NCBI RefSeq assembly: GCF_019880305.1
Contig: NZ_CP082301.1
Location: 5,518,001-5,582,000, forward strand
Length of the DNA stretch: 64,000 bases
Direction of reading: 5' to 3'
Source of the DNA: Streptomyces decoyicus
GTDB lineage: Bacteria; Actinomycetota; Actinomycetes; Streptomycetales; Streptomycetaceae
Both the position numbers and the translations under genes were made by a program. Under the pieces are notes generated by a model. It was not told where the DNA came from. It did no database searches and saw only the letters and a program-made list of their open reading frames with translations. Below are positions 35,186 to 44,502 of this stretch, one piece after another. Each line of letters begins with the position of its first letter. Position 1 is the stretch's first letter.

Positions 35186-36283
35186 ATGCCACGCCGCACC
35201 GCGACGCTGCTCGCCTCGACCCTGATGCTGATCGCGCTGCTCTGCGCCGGGGTGCTGATCCCCGTGCCGTATGCCGAGATGTCACCGGGACCGACGGTCA
35301 ACACCCTCGGTGATCACGACGGCGAGCCGGTGCTGCAGATCTCGCAGCGCAAGACGTACCCGACGACCGGTCATCTCAACATGACCACCGTCCGCGTCAC
35401 GGGCCCCGACTACCACATGAACCTCTTCGAGGCGGTGTACGGCTGGCTCGACCACGACAACGCCGTGGTGCCGCACAAGACGCTCTACCCCGAGGGGCAG
35501 ACGGCCGAGCAGGCCGATCAGGAGAACGCCGAGGAGTTCAGCCAGTCCCAGGAGAGCGCCAAGGCCTCCGCTCTCAGCCAGCTGCGCGTCCCGTTCGCCA
35601 GCCAGACCGTCGTCGGGTCCGTCGTCAAGGACAAGCCGGCCGACGGGCGGCTGCACGCGGGCGATGTGATCAAGGCAGTGGACGGCACGGAGGTCAAGCA
35701 GGTGGGCGATGTCGCCAAGCTCGTCACCCGCCACAAGCCGGGTGGGAAGGTCGTCTTCACGATCATCCCCGTCAAGGACGCCGCCGCGGCGGAGAAGCAG
35801 GGCAAGAAGCCCCAGGCCGGCGCGAAGCAGATCGCGATCACCACGCAGAAGGCGGACGACGGCCGTGCCATCGTGGGCATCCAGGCCGGGGTGGATCACC
35901 TCTTCCCGTTCCCCATCGACGTCAAGCTGGCCGATGTCGGCGGCCCGAGCGCCGGGCTGATGTTCGCGCTCGGCATCGTCGACAAGCTCACGCCCGGGGA
36001 CATGACGGGCGGCAAGTTCGTGGCCGGTACGGGCACCATCGACGACCAGGGCAAGGTCGGCCCGATCGGTGGCATCTCGATGAAGACGGTCGGTGCGCGG
36101 GACAAGGGCGCGGAGTTCTTCCTGACGCCCAAGGAGAACTGCGCCGCCGCGGCCAAGGACACCCCGCAGGGGCTCACCCTGGTCAAGGTCGGCACCATAG
36201 GCGACGCCGTCAAGGCGCTGGAGAAGATCCGCAAGGGCGACACCGCCGGGCTGCCGAGCTGTAGCCCCGCAGCCCGGTCCTAG
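35186..36283 (+). CDS. YlbL-type secreted PDZ/Lon-like protease
   Basis: The product has 365 residues. An N-terminal signal anchor (about 7-28) precedes a PDZ domain (about 130-215) and a Lon-type proteolytic domain. The Ser-Lys dyad is S255 in GGPSAG and K300 in SMKTVGA. It should act on the outer face of the membrane. A terminator follows and the convergent neighbour is a PPA1309-type gene; the adjacent UPF0182 gene also matches mycobacterial order. Confidence 0.92.
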   Translation: MPRRTATLLASTLMLIALLCAGVLIPVPYAEMSPGPTVNTLGDHDGEPVLQISQRKTYPTTGHLNMTTVRVTGPDYHMNLFEAVYGWLDHDNAVVPHKTLYPEGQTAEQADQENAEEFSQSQESAKASALSQLRVPFASQTVVGSVVKDKPADGRLHAGDVIKAVDGTEVKQVGDVAKLVTRHKPGGKVVFTIIPVKDAAAAEKQGKKPQAGAKQIAITTQKADDGRAIVGIQAGVDHLFPFPIDVKLADVGGPSAGLMFALGIVDKLTPGDMTGGKFVAGTGTIDDQGKVGPIGGISMKTVGARDKGAEFFLTPKENCAAAAKDTPQGLTLVKVGTIGDAVKALEKIRKGDTAGLPSCSPAARS

Positions 36284-36308
36284 GAGCTCCGAGGACCGGG
36301 AGCCCTCC

Positions 36309-36332
36309 GGGCCGGACGCGCACGTCCGGCCC
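36309..36332. terminator. Terminator hairpin between convergent genes
   Basis: GGGCCGGACG and CGTCCGGCCC form a perfect 10-bp stem with a CGCA loop. Confidence 0.75.
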
Positions 36333-36357
36333 GGCCGTCAGCCCTGCTGGGCCGCGG

Positions 36358-36921
36358 TCAGCCCTCGAACGTCGCCGCCAGCGCTTCCGCGAGGCCCGGC
36401 ACCAGCGCCGAGCCGGTGAGCACCTCGGACGTGGAGTCCTTCTCGCGCAGCCGCAGCGCCGACTCACGCCGTCCGTCGCGCAGTACTGCCACCGTCATCC
36501 GGACCTCCTGGCGGTCCGGGTGCCGGGCGACCCACTTGGCGAGCTGCGCCTCGTCCATGCCCTCGGGCTCGGAGTCCTCCGCGGACGGCGGCAGCATCAG
36601 CCGCTCCACGGTCAGTGCGCAGCCGGCCACGGCATCCGGCCAGGCGATGGTGGCGAGGAACTCGTCCAGCGGGACGCCCGCCGGGATCTCGTCCTGTTCC
36701 ACGGGGGTCAGGGACGCGGTGGTGGAGTCGTCGATGCCGAGCTGGGCGGCGAGCGAGGGCTCCTGCGCGCGCAGCTTGGCGGTGTCGACGAGGGCGAACA
36801 GTCGGGCGGGCTGATCCCAGCCGAGCCCGGCGCTGTACTCGTCGATTTCGAGCACCGCGCGGGTCAGGGGGTCGGCGGCGAGGGGGGTGCCGTCAACGGG
36901 GAGGTTGGTCATGCTCAACAT
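36358..36921 (-). CDS. PPA1309 family protein
   Basis: The product has 187 residues and is conserved in actinobacteria with unknown function. It is an alpha/beta protein with a GLGWDQPARLFALVDTA motif near the N-terminus and a VAVLRDGRRESALRLR segment near the end. No membrane segment is seen. The upstream ATG at 36921 is favoured because AAGG lies four bases before it; the ATG at 36912 is an alternative. Confidence 0.8.
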   Translation of the reverse strand: MLSMTNLPVDGTPLAADPLTRAVLEIDEYSAGLGWDQPARLFALVDTAKLRAQEPSLAAQLGIDDSTTASLTPVEQDEIPAGVPLDEFLATIAWPDAVAGCALTVERLMLPPSAEDSEPEGMDEAQLAKWVARHPDRQEVRMTVAVLRDGRRESALRLREKDSTSEVLTGSALVPGLAEALAATFEG

Positions 36922-37036
36922 CGTGCCTTGTGTACCCCGGAAAGCGGGAACTGAGTAAAGCCTTCGTAAGTTGCATCGGTGGGTCCTACTATCGCCGGGC
37001 CTGCTCAACACGACAGCGAACTTCGAGGTGCGCACC

Positions 37037-39934
37037 TTGGCTTTCCAGATGCCGGACCGCGGCGGAGGCCCGACAGGGCCACGGATCAGAGTCGGCCGAC
37101 CATCGCGGCGGATCCGGACCCTGCTCATGACGTTGGGTGTGCTGGCCGTCTTGGCCATGCTCTTCGTGATGTTTGCGGGGTTCTGGACCGATTGGCTCTG
37201 GTACCGCTCGGTCAAGTACTCCTCGGTCTTCACCACCACCCTGTGGACCAAGATCGGCCTGTTCTTCTCCTTCGGCGTCCTGATGGCCGTGGCCGTCGGC
37301 GTCAATGTCTGGCTGGCGCACCGGCTGCGGCCGCCGCTGAGCGCGATGTCCGTGGAGCAGCAGAGCCTGGACCGCTACCGGATGGGGATCGCCCCGTTCA
37401 AGAAGTGGGCGCTGATCGCGGTCACCGCGGTGATCGGCCTGATCGCCGGGGCCTCCGCCTCCGGTGAGTGGCGTACCTGGCTCCAGTGGGTCAACGGCGT
37501 GCCGTTCGGCAAGACGGACCCGCAGTTCGGCAAGGACATCGCCTTCTACACCTTCGACCTGCCCTGGTACCGCTTCCTGTTGAGCTTCGGCTTCGCCTGC
37601 GCGGTGCTGTGCCTGGTCGCCGCGGCTCTGACGCACTACCTCTACGGCGGGCTGCGGCTGACCAGCCCCGGCTCGCGGGCGACCGCGGCCGCCACCGGCC
37701 ATCTGTCGGTGCTGCTGGGCATTTTCGTCTCGCTCAAGGCGATCGCGTACTGGCTCGACCGGTACGGCCTGGCGGTCAAGTCCAGCGGCCTGAAGTCGGC
37801 CGACAACTGGACGGGCCTGCGGTATGTCGACGCCAACGCCTATCTCCCGGCGAAGACGATCCTGTTCTTCATCGCGGCGATCTGCGCGGTGCTGTTCTTC
37901 GCCACCCTCTGGCGGCGGACGTGGCAGCTGCCGGTGATCGGCTTCGGCCTGATGGTGCTCTCGGCGGTCCTCATCGGCGGGCTCTATCCGGCGATCGTGC
38001 AGAAGTTCCAGGTCCAGCCGAACGAGCAGGCCAAGGAAGCGCCGTACATCAAGCAGAACATCAAGGCGACCCGGGATGCGTACGACATCCAGGACTCCGA
38101 GGTCACGCCGTACAAGGGCGACTACCAGCCCACCGGCAAGGCGGACAGCGAGCGGCTGCGCGATGACGCCGACACCACGGCCAGCATGCGGCTGCTCGAC
38201 CCGAACGTGGTCTCGCCGGCCTTCCAGCAACAGCAGCAGGTGCGCGGGTACTACCAGTTCCCCTCCACCCTCGACGTCGACCGCTACAAGGACAAGGGCG
38301 GCGCCGAGCAGGACACCGTCATCGGTCTGCGTGAGCTGAACATCGCCGGTATCCCCGAGCGCAACTGGATCAACGACCACTTCAAGTACACCCACGGCTA
38401 CGGCGCGGTCGCCGCCAAGGGGACCGAGGCCTCCGAAGGCGGTGGTCCGAAGTACACCGAGTCGGATCTGCCGTCCAAGGGGCAGCTCCCCCCGTACCAG
38501 CAGCGGGTGTACTACGGCGAGAAGACCTCGCAGTACTCCATCGTCGGCGGTCCGCAGAAGGAACTGGACTACTCCGACGACAGCGGCGAGAAGAGCTACA
38601 GCTACAAGGGCAACAGCGGCGTCAACCTCTCCAACCCGGTCAACCGTGCCGCTTACGCGGTGGCGTTCGGGGAGCCGCAGATCCTCTACTCCGGCGCGAT
38701 CGGCGAGGGCTCGCGGATCCTGTACAACCGCACGCCCAAGGAGCGCGTCGAATCCGTCGCCCCCTGGCTGACCATCGACGGCGACGCCTACCCGGCGGTC
38801 ATGGACGGCCGGATCAAGTGGATCGTGGACGCCTACACCACCAGCAACGGCTATCCGTACGCCTCGCGCACCACGCTCGGGGACAGCACGGCCGATTCGC
38901 TCACCGACGGACAGCGGGCGGTGGTGGCCCAGCAGAACCAGGTCAACTACATCCGTAACTCCGTCAAGGCGACGGTGGACGCCTACGACGGTTCGGTCAA
39001 GCTCTACCAGTGGGACGACAAGGACCCGGTCCTCAAGACCTGGATGAAGTCCTTCCCCGGCACGGTCGAGAAGAAGAGCGCCATCAGCCCGGCGCTCAAG
39101 GAGCACCTGCGCTACCCGCAGGACCTCTTCAAGGTGCAGCGTCAGCTGCTGACCACGTACCACGTCACCGATCCGGGGACCTTCTACACCGGCTCCGAGC
39201 GCTGGCAGATCCCGAACGACCCGACGACCAAGTCGGGCAACGCCGTACCGCCGTACTACCTGAGCATGAAGATGCCGGACCAGAAGAACCGCCAGTTCTC
39301 GCTGACGACGACCTTCACGCCCAACAAGCGCGACAACCTCGGTGCGTTCATGGCCGTCGACGCCAATGCGACCAGCGGCGACTACGGCAAGATCAGACTG
39401 CTGAAGCTGCCGTCGGAGACACCGGTGCCCGGCCCGCAGCTGGTGCAGTCGAAGTTCAACTCCGATCCGGTCATCGCCAATGAACTCAACATCCTCAAGA
39501 AGTTCGGCGACTCGGAGATCGAGTACGGCAATCTGCTGACCGTGCCCCTGGACGGCGGACTGCTCTACGTCGAACCGGTGTATCTGCGGGGCGCCAACAC
39601 CAACTACCCGCTCCTGAAGAAGGTGCTGGTCAGCTACGGCGACAACAAGCCCGTCCTGGAGGACTCCCTCAAGGACGCGCTGGATGTGGTCTTCGGCAAG
39701 AAGGCGCCCAGTACGGGCACCGAGGAGCCGCCGGGCGGCGACACCGGTAAGCAGCCCCCGTCCGGCCAGACGGTGCAGCAGGCCCTGGGCGACGCCCAGA
39801 AGGCCTACGAAGAGGGCGAGAAGGCGCGTGCCTCGGGCGACTGGGCCGGTTACGGCGAGGCCCAGAAGAAGCTCAAGGCGGCGCTGGACCGCGCGGCGAA
39901 GGCGTCCGAGAAGGGCGGCAAGCCGGGCAGCTGA
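37037..39934 (+). CDS. UPF0182 family large membrane protein
   Basis: The product has 965 residues. Seven hydrophobic segments occupy about residues 28-330, followed by a large hydrophilic domain of about 500 residues, presumably outside the membrane. A Glu/Ala/Lys helical tail ends the protein. The TTG start has GAGGTG six bases upstream and gives the family-typical AFQMPDRGG beginning. Function is unknown. The M. tuberculosis homologue (Rv3193c, from memory) also adjoins the YlbL-type protease. Confidence 0.92.
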   Translation: MAFQMPDRGGGPTGPRIRVGRPSRRIRTLLMTLGVLAVLAMLFVMFAGFWTDWLWYRSVKYSSVFTTTLWTKIGLFFSFGVLMAVAVGVNVWLAHRLRPPLSAMSVEQQSLDRYRMGIAPFKKWALIAVTAVIGLIAGASASGEWRTWLQWVNGVPFGKTDPQFGKDIAFYTFDLPWYRFLLSFGFACAVLCLVAAALTHYLYGGLRLTSPGSRATAAATGHLSVLLGIFVSLKAIAYWLDRYGLAVKSSGLKSADNWTGLRYVDANAYLPAKTILFFIAAICAVLFFATLWRRTWQLPVIGFGLMVLSAVLIGGLYPAIVQKFQVQPNEQAKEAPYIKQNIKATRDAYDIQDSEVTPYKGDYQPTGKADSERLRDDADTTASMRLLDPNVVSPAFQQQQQVRGYYQFPSTLDVDRYKDKGGAEQDTVIGLRELNIAGIPERNWINDHFKYTHGYGAVAAKGTEASEGGGPKYTESDLPSKGQLPPYQQRVYYGEKTSQYSIVGGPQKELDYSDDSGEKSYSYKGNSGVNLSNPVNRAAYAVAFGEPQILYSGAIGEGSRILYNRTPKERVESVAPWLTIDGDAYPAVMDGRIKWIVDAYTTSNGYPYASRTTLGDSTADSLTDGQRAVVAQQNQVNYIRNSVKATVDAYDGSVKLYQWDDKDPVLKTWMKSFPGTVEKKSAISPALKEHLRYPQDLFKVQRQLLTTYHVTDPGTFYTGSERWQIPNDPTTKSGNAVPPYYLSMKMPDQKNRQFSLTTTFTPNKRDNLGAFMAVDANATSGDYGKIRLLKLPSETPVPGPQLVQSKFNSDPVIANELNILKKFGDSEIEYGNLLTVPLDGGLLYVEPVYLRGANTNYPLLKKVLVSYGDNKPVLEDSLKDALDVVFGKKAPSTGTEEPPGGDTGKQPPSGQTVQQALGDAQKAYEEGEKARASGDWAGYGEAQKKLKAALDRAAKASEKGGKPGS

Positions 39935-40041
39935 GCCGGCCGTATGCCCGGACCTTGTGGCCGCCGGTTTCGTACCGGCGGCCACAGGGCCGCGGTGGTG
40001 CTGGGGCATCCCGTTACCGTGATACCTTGAAGACACAACGA

Positions 40042-40115
40042 CGCGGGGTGGAGCAGCTCGGTAGCTCGCTGGGCTCATAACCCAGAGGTCGCAGGTTCAA
40101 ATCCTGTCCCCGCTA
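40042..40115 (+). tRNA. tRNA-fMet (CAT), copy 1
   Basis: This 74-nt cloverleaf has anticodon CAT at 40076-40078. The anticodon stem has the three G-C pairs of initiator tRNAs, and the 1-72 pair is mismatched (C/T), the second initiator hallmark. CCA is not encoded. The T-loop GGTTCAAATCC is intact. Confidence 0.97.
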
Positions 40116-40124
40116 CTGAAAAGA

Positions 40125-40158
40125 CGAAGGCCCGGATCCTCAAGGATCCGGGCCTTCG
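40125..40158 (+). terminator. Terminator after tRNA-fMet copy 1
   Basis: CGAAGGCCCGGATCC pairs perfectly with GGATCCGGGCCTTCG (15 bp) around TCAA. Confidence 0.85.
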
Positions 40159-40322
40159 GCATGTGTTCAGGTCGTTACCGGTCACAGCGGGTCGCGCGGC
40201 CGATGTGGGGAAGGTGTGTGCTTGAGTTTGACAAGTCGTCGTGTCGGGAAGTCGACAAACCGCCGAAGTGACCTCACTGGCTGCGGTATACCAGGTGTAC
40301 GCGGGTTGCAGGTGATGCGACG

Positions 40323-42173
40323 ATGGGTCTTATGGGGGACAAGGCAAGGTTGTTGGAGACGGACCGGTTTGTGCATGCGCCCGACGACGGGCGCGAATCC
40401 GAGCTGCACATGGACGCGATGGAGGCCGCGGAGGCTGCCGAAGCGTCCGATGCCGTGACCGAGTCCGGCCACCGCCGGGCCGCCGAGGCGGGCGACACCG
40501 CCGCCATGAGCGCGCTCGGCGCGATGCTGCTGCGCCGTGGTGACCTCGACGGCGCCGAGCCGCATCTGCGCTCCGCGGCCGCCGCCGGTGACCGCGCCGC
40601 GGCCAACAACCTCGGCGTCCTGCTGCACCAGCGGGGCTACGGGGACGAGGCGGCCGGCTGGTGGCGCATCGCGGCCGTCGCCGGCTCCGCCGCCGCCGCG
40701 CACGCCCTCGGGCGCCACTACCGCGAACGCGGTGACGAGCCGGCGGCCGAGTACTGGCTGCGCCAGTCCGCGGAGTCCGGCCACTGCCTGGGCGCGTACG
40801 CCCTCGCCGACCTCCTGGAGCACCGCGGCGACATCGGCGCCGAGCGCTGGTTCCGTACGGCCGCCGAGCGTGGCCACCGCGAGGCCGCCTACCGCCTCGC
40901 GCGGCTCATCGAGGACGGCCGCGACGCGGAACGGCGTGCGGTCCCCGCGTACGGCGAGCTGACCCAGCAGGAGGAGGCCGAGCAGTGGTACCGCCAGGCC
41001 GCGGCGCGGGGCCACCGCCGGGCGGCGCTGCAACTGGGCGCGCTGCTGGAGGAGCGCGGTGACGTCCAGGAGGCGGGCCGCTGGTACCTGTCCGCCGCCA
41101 AGGACGGCGAGGCGCGCGCGGCCTGTGCGCTGGGCTTCCTGCTGCGTGACGCGGGGGACGAGGAGAGCGCCGCGGAGTGGTGGCGGCGGGCGGCCCAGGA
41201 CGGCGATGGCAACGCTGCCAATGCGCTCGGTGCGCTGCACGCCGACCGCGGTGAACTCCAGACCGCCGAGCGCTGGTACCGCGTCGCGCTGGACGCCGGG
41301 GATGTGAACGGCGCCTACAACATCGGGTTGCTCTGCGCCGAGCAGGGCCGGGAGGGGCGCGGTGAGCAGTGGTACCGCCGGGCCGCCTACGCCGGGCACC
41401 GTGAGGCCGCCAACGCGCTGGCCATCCTGCTGCTCCAGCGCGGTGACGCCTCGGGGGCCGAGCCGTGGTTCTCCAAGGCGGCCGAAGCGGGCAGCGTGGA
41501 TGCCGCGTTCAACCTCGGCATCCTCTTCGCCGGGCGCGGTGCGGAGCGTACGGCGCACACCTGGTACGAGCGGGCGGCCGCGGCCGGGCACACGGAGGCG
41601 GCCCTCCAGGTCGCCATCGTGCAGCTGCGGGACGGTGAGCTGCAGGACGCGGAGCGGAATCTGCGCTGTGCGGCCGGCGGCGGCAGCGCCGAGGCGGCCT
41701 TCCGGCTCGCGGATCTGCTCGACCGCAGGGCGGCGGCCGCGGGCGAGGGGCTGGCCGACAGCGAGCGCACGGCGGACGACGAGAGCGTGCAGTGGTACGA
41801 GCGAGCCGCGCGGCAGGGCCACCGTCGCGCCCAGGTCCGGGTTGGCATGTTCGCGGCGGCTCGCGGGGATGCCGTCGAGGCCGCCGACTGGTACCGCGCG
41901 GCGGCCGAGGCCGGCAGCCGTAACGGCGCCTTCAACCTCGGGCTGCTGCTGGCCCGCGAGGGCAGCCTTCCCGAGGCCGCCCTGTGGTGGCAGCGTGCCG
42001 CCGAGAGCGGCCATGGCCGGGCCGCGCTGCGGCTGGCGCTGCTCGCCGCCCGGCGCGGTGCGCTCGCGGAGGCGCAGAGCTGGTGTGCGCGCGCCGTCGA
42101 GCTGGGGCCGCCGGAGGTGGCGGAGCGTGCGGCGCGGTTGCGGACGGCGCTCCAGGAGGAGCTCAGCGCCTAG
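40323..42173 (+). CDS. Sel1/TPR-like repeat protein
   Basis: The product has 616 residues and is built almost wholly of about fifteen Sel1-like repeats of 36 residues (pattern A..LG.LL..RGD...AE.WYR.AA..G). It should form a right-handed superhelix for protein binding. A 40-residue acidic N-terminus precedes the repeats. No signal or membrane segment is present. AGGTGAT lies eight bases before the chosen ATG; an ATG at 40332 is possible. The gene sits between two identical tRNA-fMet genes. Confidence 0.9.
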   Translation: MGLMGDKARLLETDRFVHAPDDGRESELHMDAMEAAEAAEASDAVTESGHRRAAEAGDTAAMSALGAMLLRRGDLDGAEPHLRSAAAAGDRAAANNLGVLLHQRGYGDEAAGWWRIAAVAGSAAAAHALGRHYRERGDEPAAEYWLRQSAESGHCLGAYALADLLEHRGDIGAERWFRTAAERGHREAAYRLARLIEDGRDAERRAVPAYGELTQQEEAEQWYRQAAARGHRRAALQLGALLEERGDVQEAGRWYLSAAKDGEARAACALGFLLRDAGDEESAAEWWRRAAQDGDGNAANALGALHADRGELQTAERWYRVALDAGDVNGAYNIGLLCAEQGREGRGEQWYRRAAYAGHREAANALAILLLQRGDASGAEPWFSKAAEAGSVDAAFNLGILFAGRGAERTAHTWYERAAAAGHTEAALQVAIVQLRDGELQDAERNLRCAAGGGSAEAAFRLADLLDRRAAAAGEGLADSERTADDESVQWYERAARQGHRRAQVRVGMFAAARGDAVEAADWYRAAAEAGSRNGAFNLGLLLAREGSLPEAALWWQRAAESGHGRAALRLALLAARRGALAEAQSWCARAVELGPPEVAERAARLRTALQEELSA

Positions 42174-42287
42174 CGGGTGCTACGGGCGCACGCAGCCGAG
42201 GGCCCGGTCCACGGGGCCGGGTCCTGGGCCGTGCGGAAGGGATTTGCGCTGGTCGTCGGCCTGGGGTTAGAGTTACGGCAACAACGA

Positions 42288-42361
42288 CGCGGGGTGGAGC
42301 AGCTCGGTAGCTCGCTGGGCTCATAACCCAGAGGTCGCAGGTTCAAATCCTGTCCCCGCTA
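42288..42361 (+). tRNA. tRNA-fMet (CAT), copy 2
   Basis: It is identical over 74 nt to the copy at 40042, with anticodon at 42322-42324. Identity extends about 12 bp upstream (ACAACGA) and about 20 bp downstream into the terminator arm. CCA is not encoded. Confidence 0.97.
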
Positions 42362-42368
42362 CTGAAAA

Positions 42369-42407
42369 GACGAAGGCCCGGATTCCTTGAGAATCCGGGC
42401 CTTCGTC
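42369..42407. terminator. Terminator after tRNA-fMet copy 2
   Basis: GACGAAGGCCCGGATTC pairs with GAATCCGGGCCTTCGTC (17 bp perfect). It also faces the convergent ABC substrate-binding gene. Confidence 0.85.
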
Positions 42408-42419
42408 ATGTCCGCCGTT

Positions 42420-43556
42420 CTACCGCCGCAGCCGGTGGCCGACCGCCTCCGCGTACAGGCTGCGGTCGACCAGCCTGTGCTCCGGCAGCGGTGCGCCCCG
42501 GGTGACGCCGGCGTCCCGGTAGGCCTTCTGGAGCCGGTCCGTGGTGCCCTTTCTGATCTCCCAGTCCATCCGGAGCGACGGCACCGAGGTGAGGATCGTC
42601 CGGTCGATGTCCAGGAGGTGCGCGAGCCCGGTGACGAATGACCGGTCGGCCTTGTAGTCGCCGGCGAAGTACGTGTTGACCGTGCGGATGTAGGCCCGCA
42701 GGAAGGCGACCCCGGCGTCCGCGTCCCGCTGGAGCAGGTTCGGCCCGTACAGGGCGCCGCCGAGCGGTTCGCCCTGGGGCTGGCCGCCTAGGAAGGCGTA
42801 ATTCCGGTCGCCGTCGACCCGGCGCCAGACCGGGTCGAGCAGCCAGGCGGAGTCCACGCCGCCGCCGGTCAGGGCGGTCAGTACGTCGGCGGAGCCGAGC
42901 TGCTGGAAGGCGACGGAGTGCAGGTCGGCGCCGTGCCGGGCGAAGGACGCGGCCATCGGGTACATGATCACGGAGCCCTTCCCGATCATGGTGCCCATCC
43001 TCGATCCCTTGAGGGAGACCGACGAGGCGCTCTCCCCGCTCTTCAGGCGCACCCACAGGCCGCTCTTGGACCGCGGGGCGGGGGAGAAGTTGCCGGCCAC
43101 CCAGCGGATGTCGAAACCGCCGTTGATGCCGTTGACGACGGCGGCTTCGGGGGCCGCCCACAGGGCGTCCAGATCGCCCTTGGCCAGCAGCGGCAGTGCC
43201 TCCGGGGTGGGCAGGACCTTCAGCCGGACGTCGAGGCCCTCCTTCCGGAACTCACCCCTGGCGAGGGCCAGTCGCAGGGGGGCCACGTACTCGGCGTTGA
43301 GGGTGCCGGTGGCGACCGTGAGCGTGCGGCGTCCGGCGAGGGGGCGCGGGGCCGGGGCGCCCTTGTCGCAGCGTGCCGGGGTGCGGCCAGGGGCGAGGCC
43401 GGCGGGGTCGGTCCAGGAGGGCTTGCCGCAGCCCTGTACGGGCTTGATGGGGCGGGGCCCGGCAACGGGGGCACCGTCGTCCTTGTGGGCGGCGCAGCCC
43501 GCGCCGAGGGCGAGGGCGGTGAGGAGCACGGCGACGGCGGTGGTGCGGGTGCGCAT
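42420..43556 (-). CDS. ABC importer substrate-binding lipoprotein (NMT1/SsuA-like)
   Basis: The product has 378 residues. A lipoprotein signal ends at a lipobox with Cys21 (LGAGC). The mature part is an NMT1/SsuA-type periplasmic-binding fold with LTVATGTLNAEYVAPLRLA and GDLDALWAAPEA. GGAGG lies ideally before the ATG. It is the last gene of an ATPase-permease-binding protein operon. This class imports sulfonates, taurine, nitrate or pyrimidine precursors; the specific ligand is unknown. Confidence 0.9.
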   Translation of the reverse strand: MRTRTTAVAVLLTALALGAGCAAHKDDGAPVAGPRPIKPVQGCGKPSWTDPAGLAPGRTPARCDKGAPAPRPLAGRRTLTVATGTLNAEYVAPLRLALARGEFRKEGLDVRLKVLPTPEALPLLAKGDLDALWAAPEAAVVNGINGGFDIRWVAGNFSPAPRSKSGLWVRLKSGESASSVSLKGSRMGTMIGKGSVIMYPMAASFARHGADLHSVAFQQLGSADVLTALTGGGVDSAWLLDPVWRRVDGDRNYAFLGGQPQGEPLGGALYGPNLLQRDADAGVAFLRAYIRTVNTYFAGDYKADRSFVTGLAHLLDIDRTILTSVPSLRMDWEIRKGTTDRLQKAYRDAGVTRGAPLPEHRLVDRSLYAEAVGHRLRR

Positions 43557-43605
43557 GGGACCTCCGTGCGGGGCGGCGTCGGGGCGGACGGGGCGGTGCC
43601 GTGGG

Positions 43606-44502
43606 TCAGCTCTGGGACCGGCCGCGGTCGCGGGGTGCCCAGGGGGTGAGGAAGCGCCCGGCCAGCCGCACCAGTTCGGAGAAGAGCACACCGAGGACGG
43701 CCACACAGACGATGCCGACGCACATCACGTCGTTCTGGAACAGGGCACGCGAGTCGAAGATCAGATGGCCGAGGCCGTCGGTGGCCGCGATCTGTTCCGA
43801 GGCGACGATGACCAGGACGGCCACGCCCGCGGCGATCCGGGCGCCCACCAGGATGGCGGGCAGCGAGGCCGGCAGCAGGACGTGCCGGAACATCTGCCAG
43901 GCGCTCGCGCCGAACACCCGGCCGGCATCGCGGTGCCCGGACGGGATGGCCAGCACCGCCGCCATGGTGGAGATCCAGACGAAGAAGAAGACGGTGGCGG
44001 CGACGAGGGCGACCTGCGGTCTCTCGCCGAGCCCGAACATGTTCAGGAAGACCGGCAGCAGCGCGAGCTTGGGCACGACGTACAGGGCGTCCAGGAGGGG
44101 TTCCAGGGCGGCCCGTACGAGCGGCAGCGATCCCATCAGCAGGCCCAGGAGGTAGCCGGAGACGGTGCCGACGGCGTACCCGGCCAGCACGCGCCGGAGA
44201 GTGGCCCACACGTCCGGCCACAGGTCGCCGGCCAGGGCGCGCTGCCAGCCGTCGGCCAGGATCGTGGACGGCGCGGGGTAGATGCGGTCGTCGATCCAGG
44301 CCCGGTCGGCGGCCAGCTGCCACAGCAGGACGAGCAGCAGCGGGACGGCGACGGCGAGGGAGACCTCCAGGGTGCGCCGGCGGCGGTGGGCGCGCCGGGG
44401 ATGCAGCTCCTGGGGGCCGGGGCGGCGGACGAGAAGACGGCCGGCCGGGGCGGGCCGGCCGTCCTCGTGGCCGGGGCCGGGCGGGTGGAGGGCGGTGCTC
44501 AT
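43606..44502 (-). CDS. ABC importer permease (SsuC/TauC-like)
   Basis: The product has 298 residues with six transmembrane helices and the binding-protein-dependent transport signature around ASAWQMFRHVLLPASLP (EAA-type loop). The ATG overlaps the ATPase stop (ATGA at 44499-44502), giving translational coupling. Confidence 0.92.
   Translation of the reverse strand: MSTALHPPGPGHEDGRPAPAGRLLVRRPGPQELHPRRAHRRRRTLEVSLAVAVPLLLVLLWQLAADRAWIDDRIYPAPSTILADGWQRALAGDLWPDVWATLRRVLAGYAVGTVSGYLLGLLMGSLPLVRAALEPLLDALYVVPKLALLPVFLNMFGLGERPQVALVAATVFFFVWISTMAAVLAIPSGHRDAGRVFGASAWQMFRHVLLPASLPAILVGARIAAGVAVLVIVASEQIAATDGLGHLIFDSRALFQNDVMCVGIVCVAVLGVLFSELVRLAGRFLTPWAPRDRGRSQS

Noticed and set aside
36989..40078. 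Minus-strand open frame of 1029 codons opposite the UPF0182 gene
   Set aside because: An antisense artefact of high-GC coding; Arg/Val/Gly/Leu-rich and without recognisable fold, whereas the plus strand encodes a conserved membrane protein.
40042..42361. Integrated element using tRNA-fMet as attachment site
   Set aside because: Whole tRNA genes rather than 3' fragments are duplicated, and the enclosed segment holds only a Sel1 gene with native codon use and no integrase.
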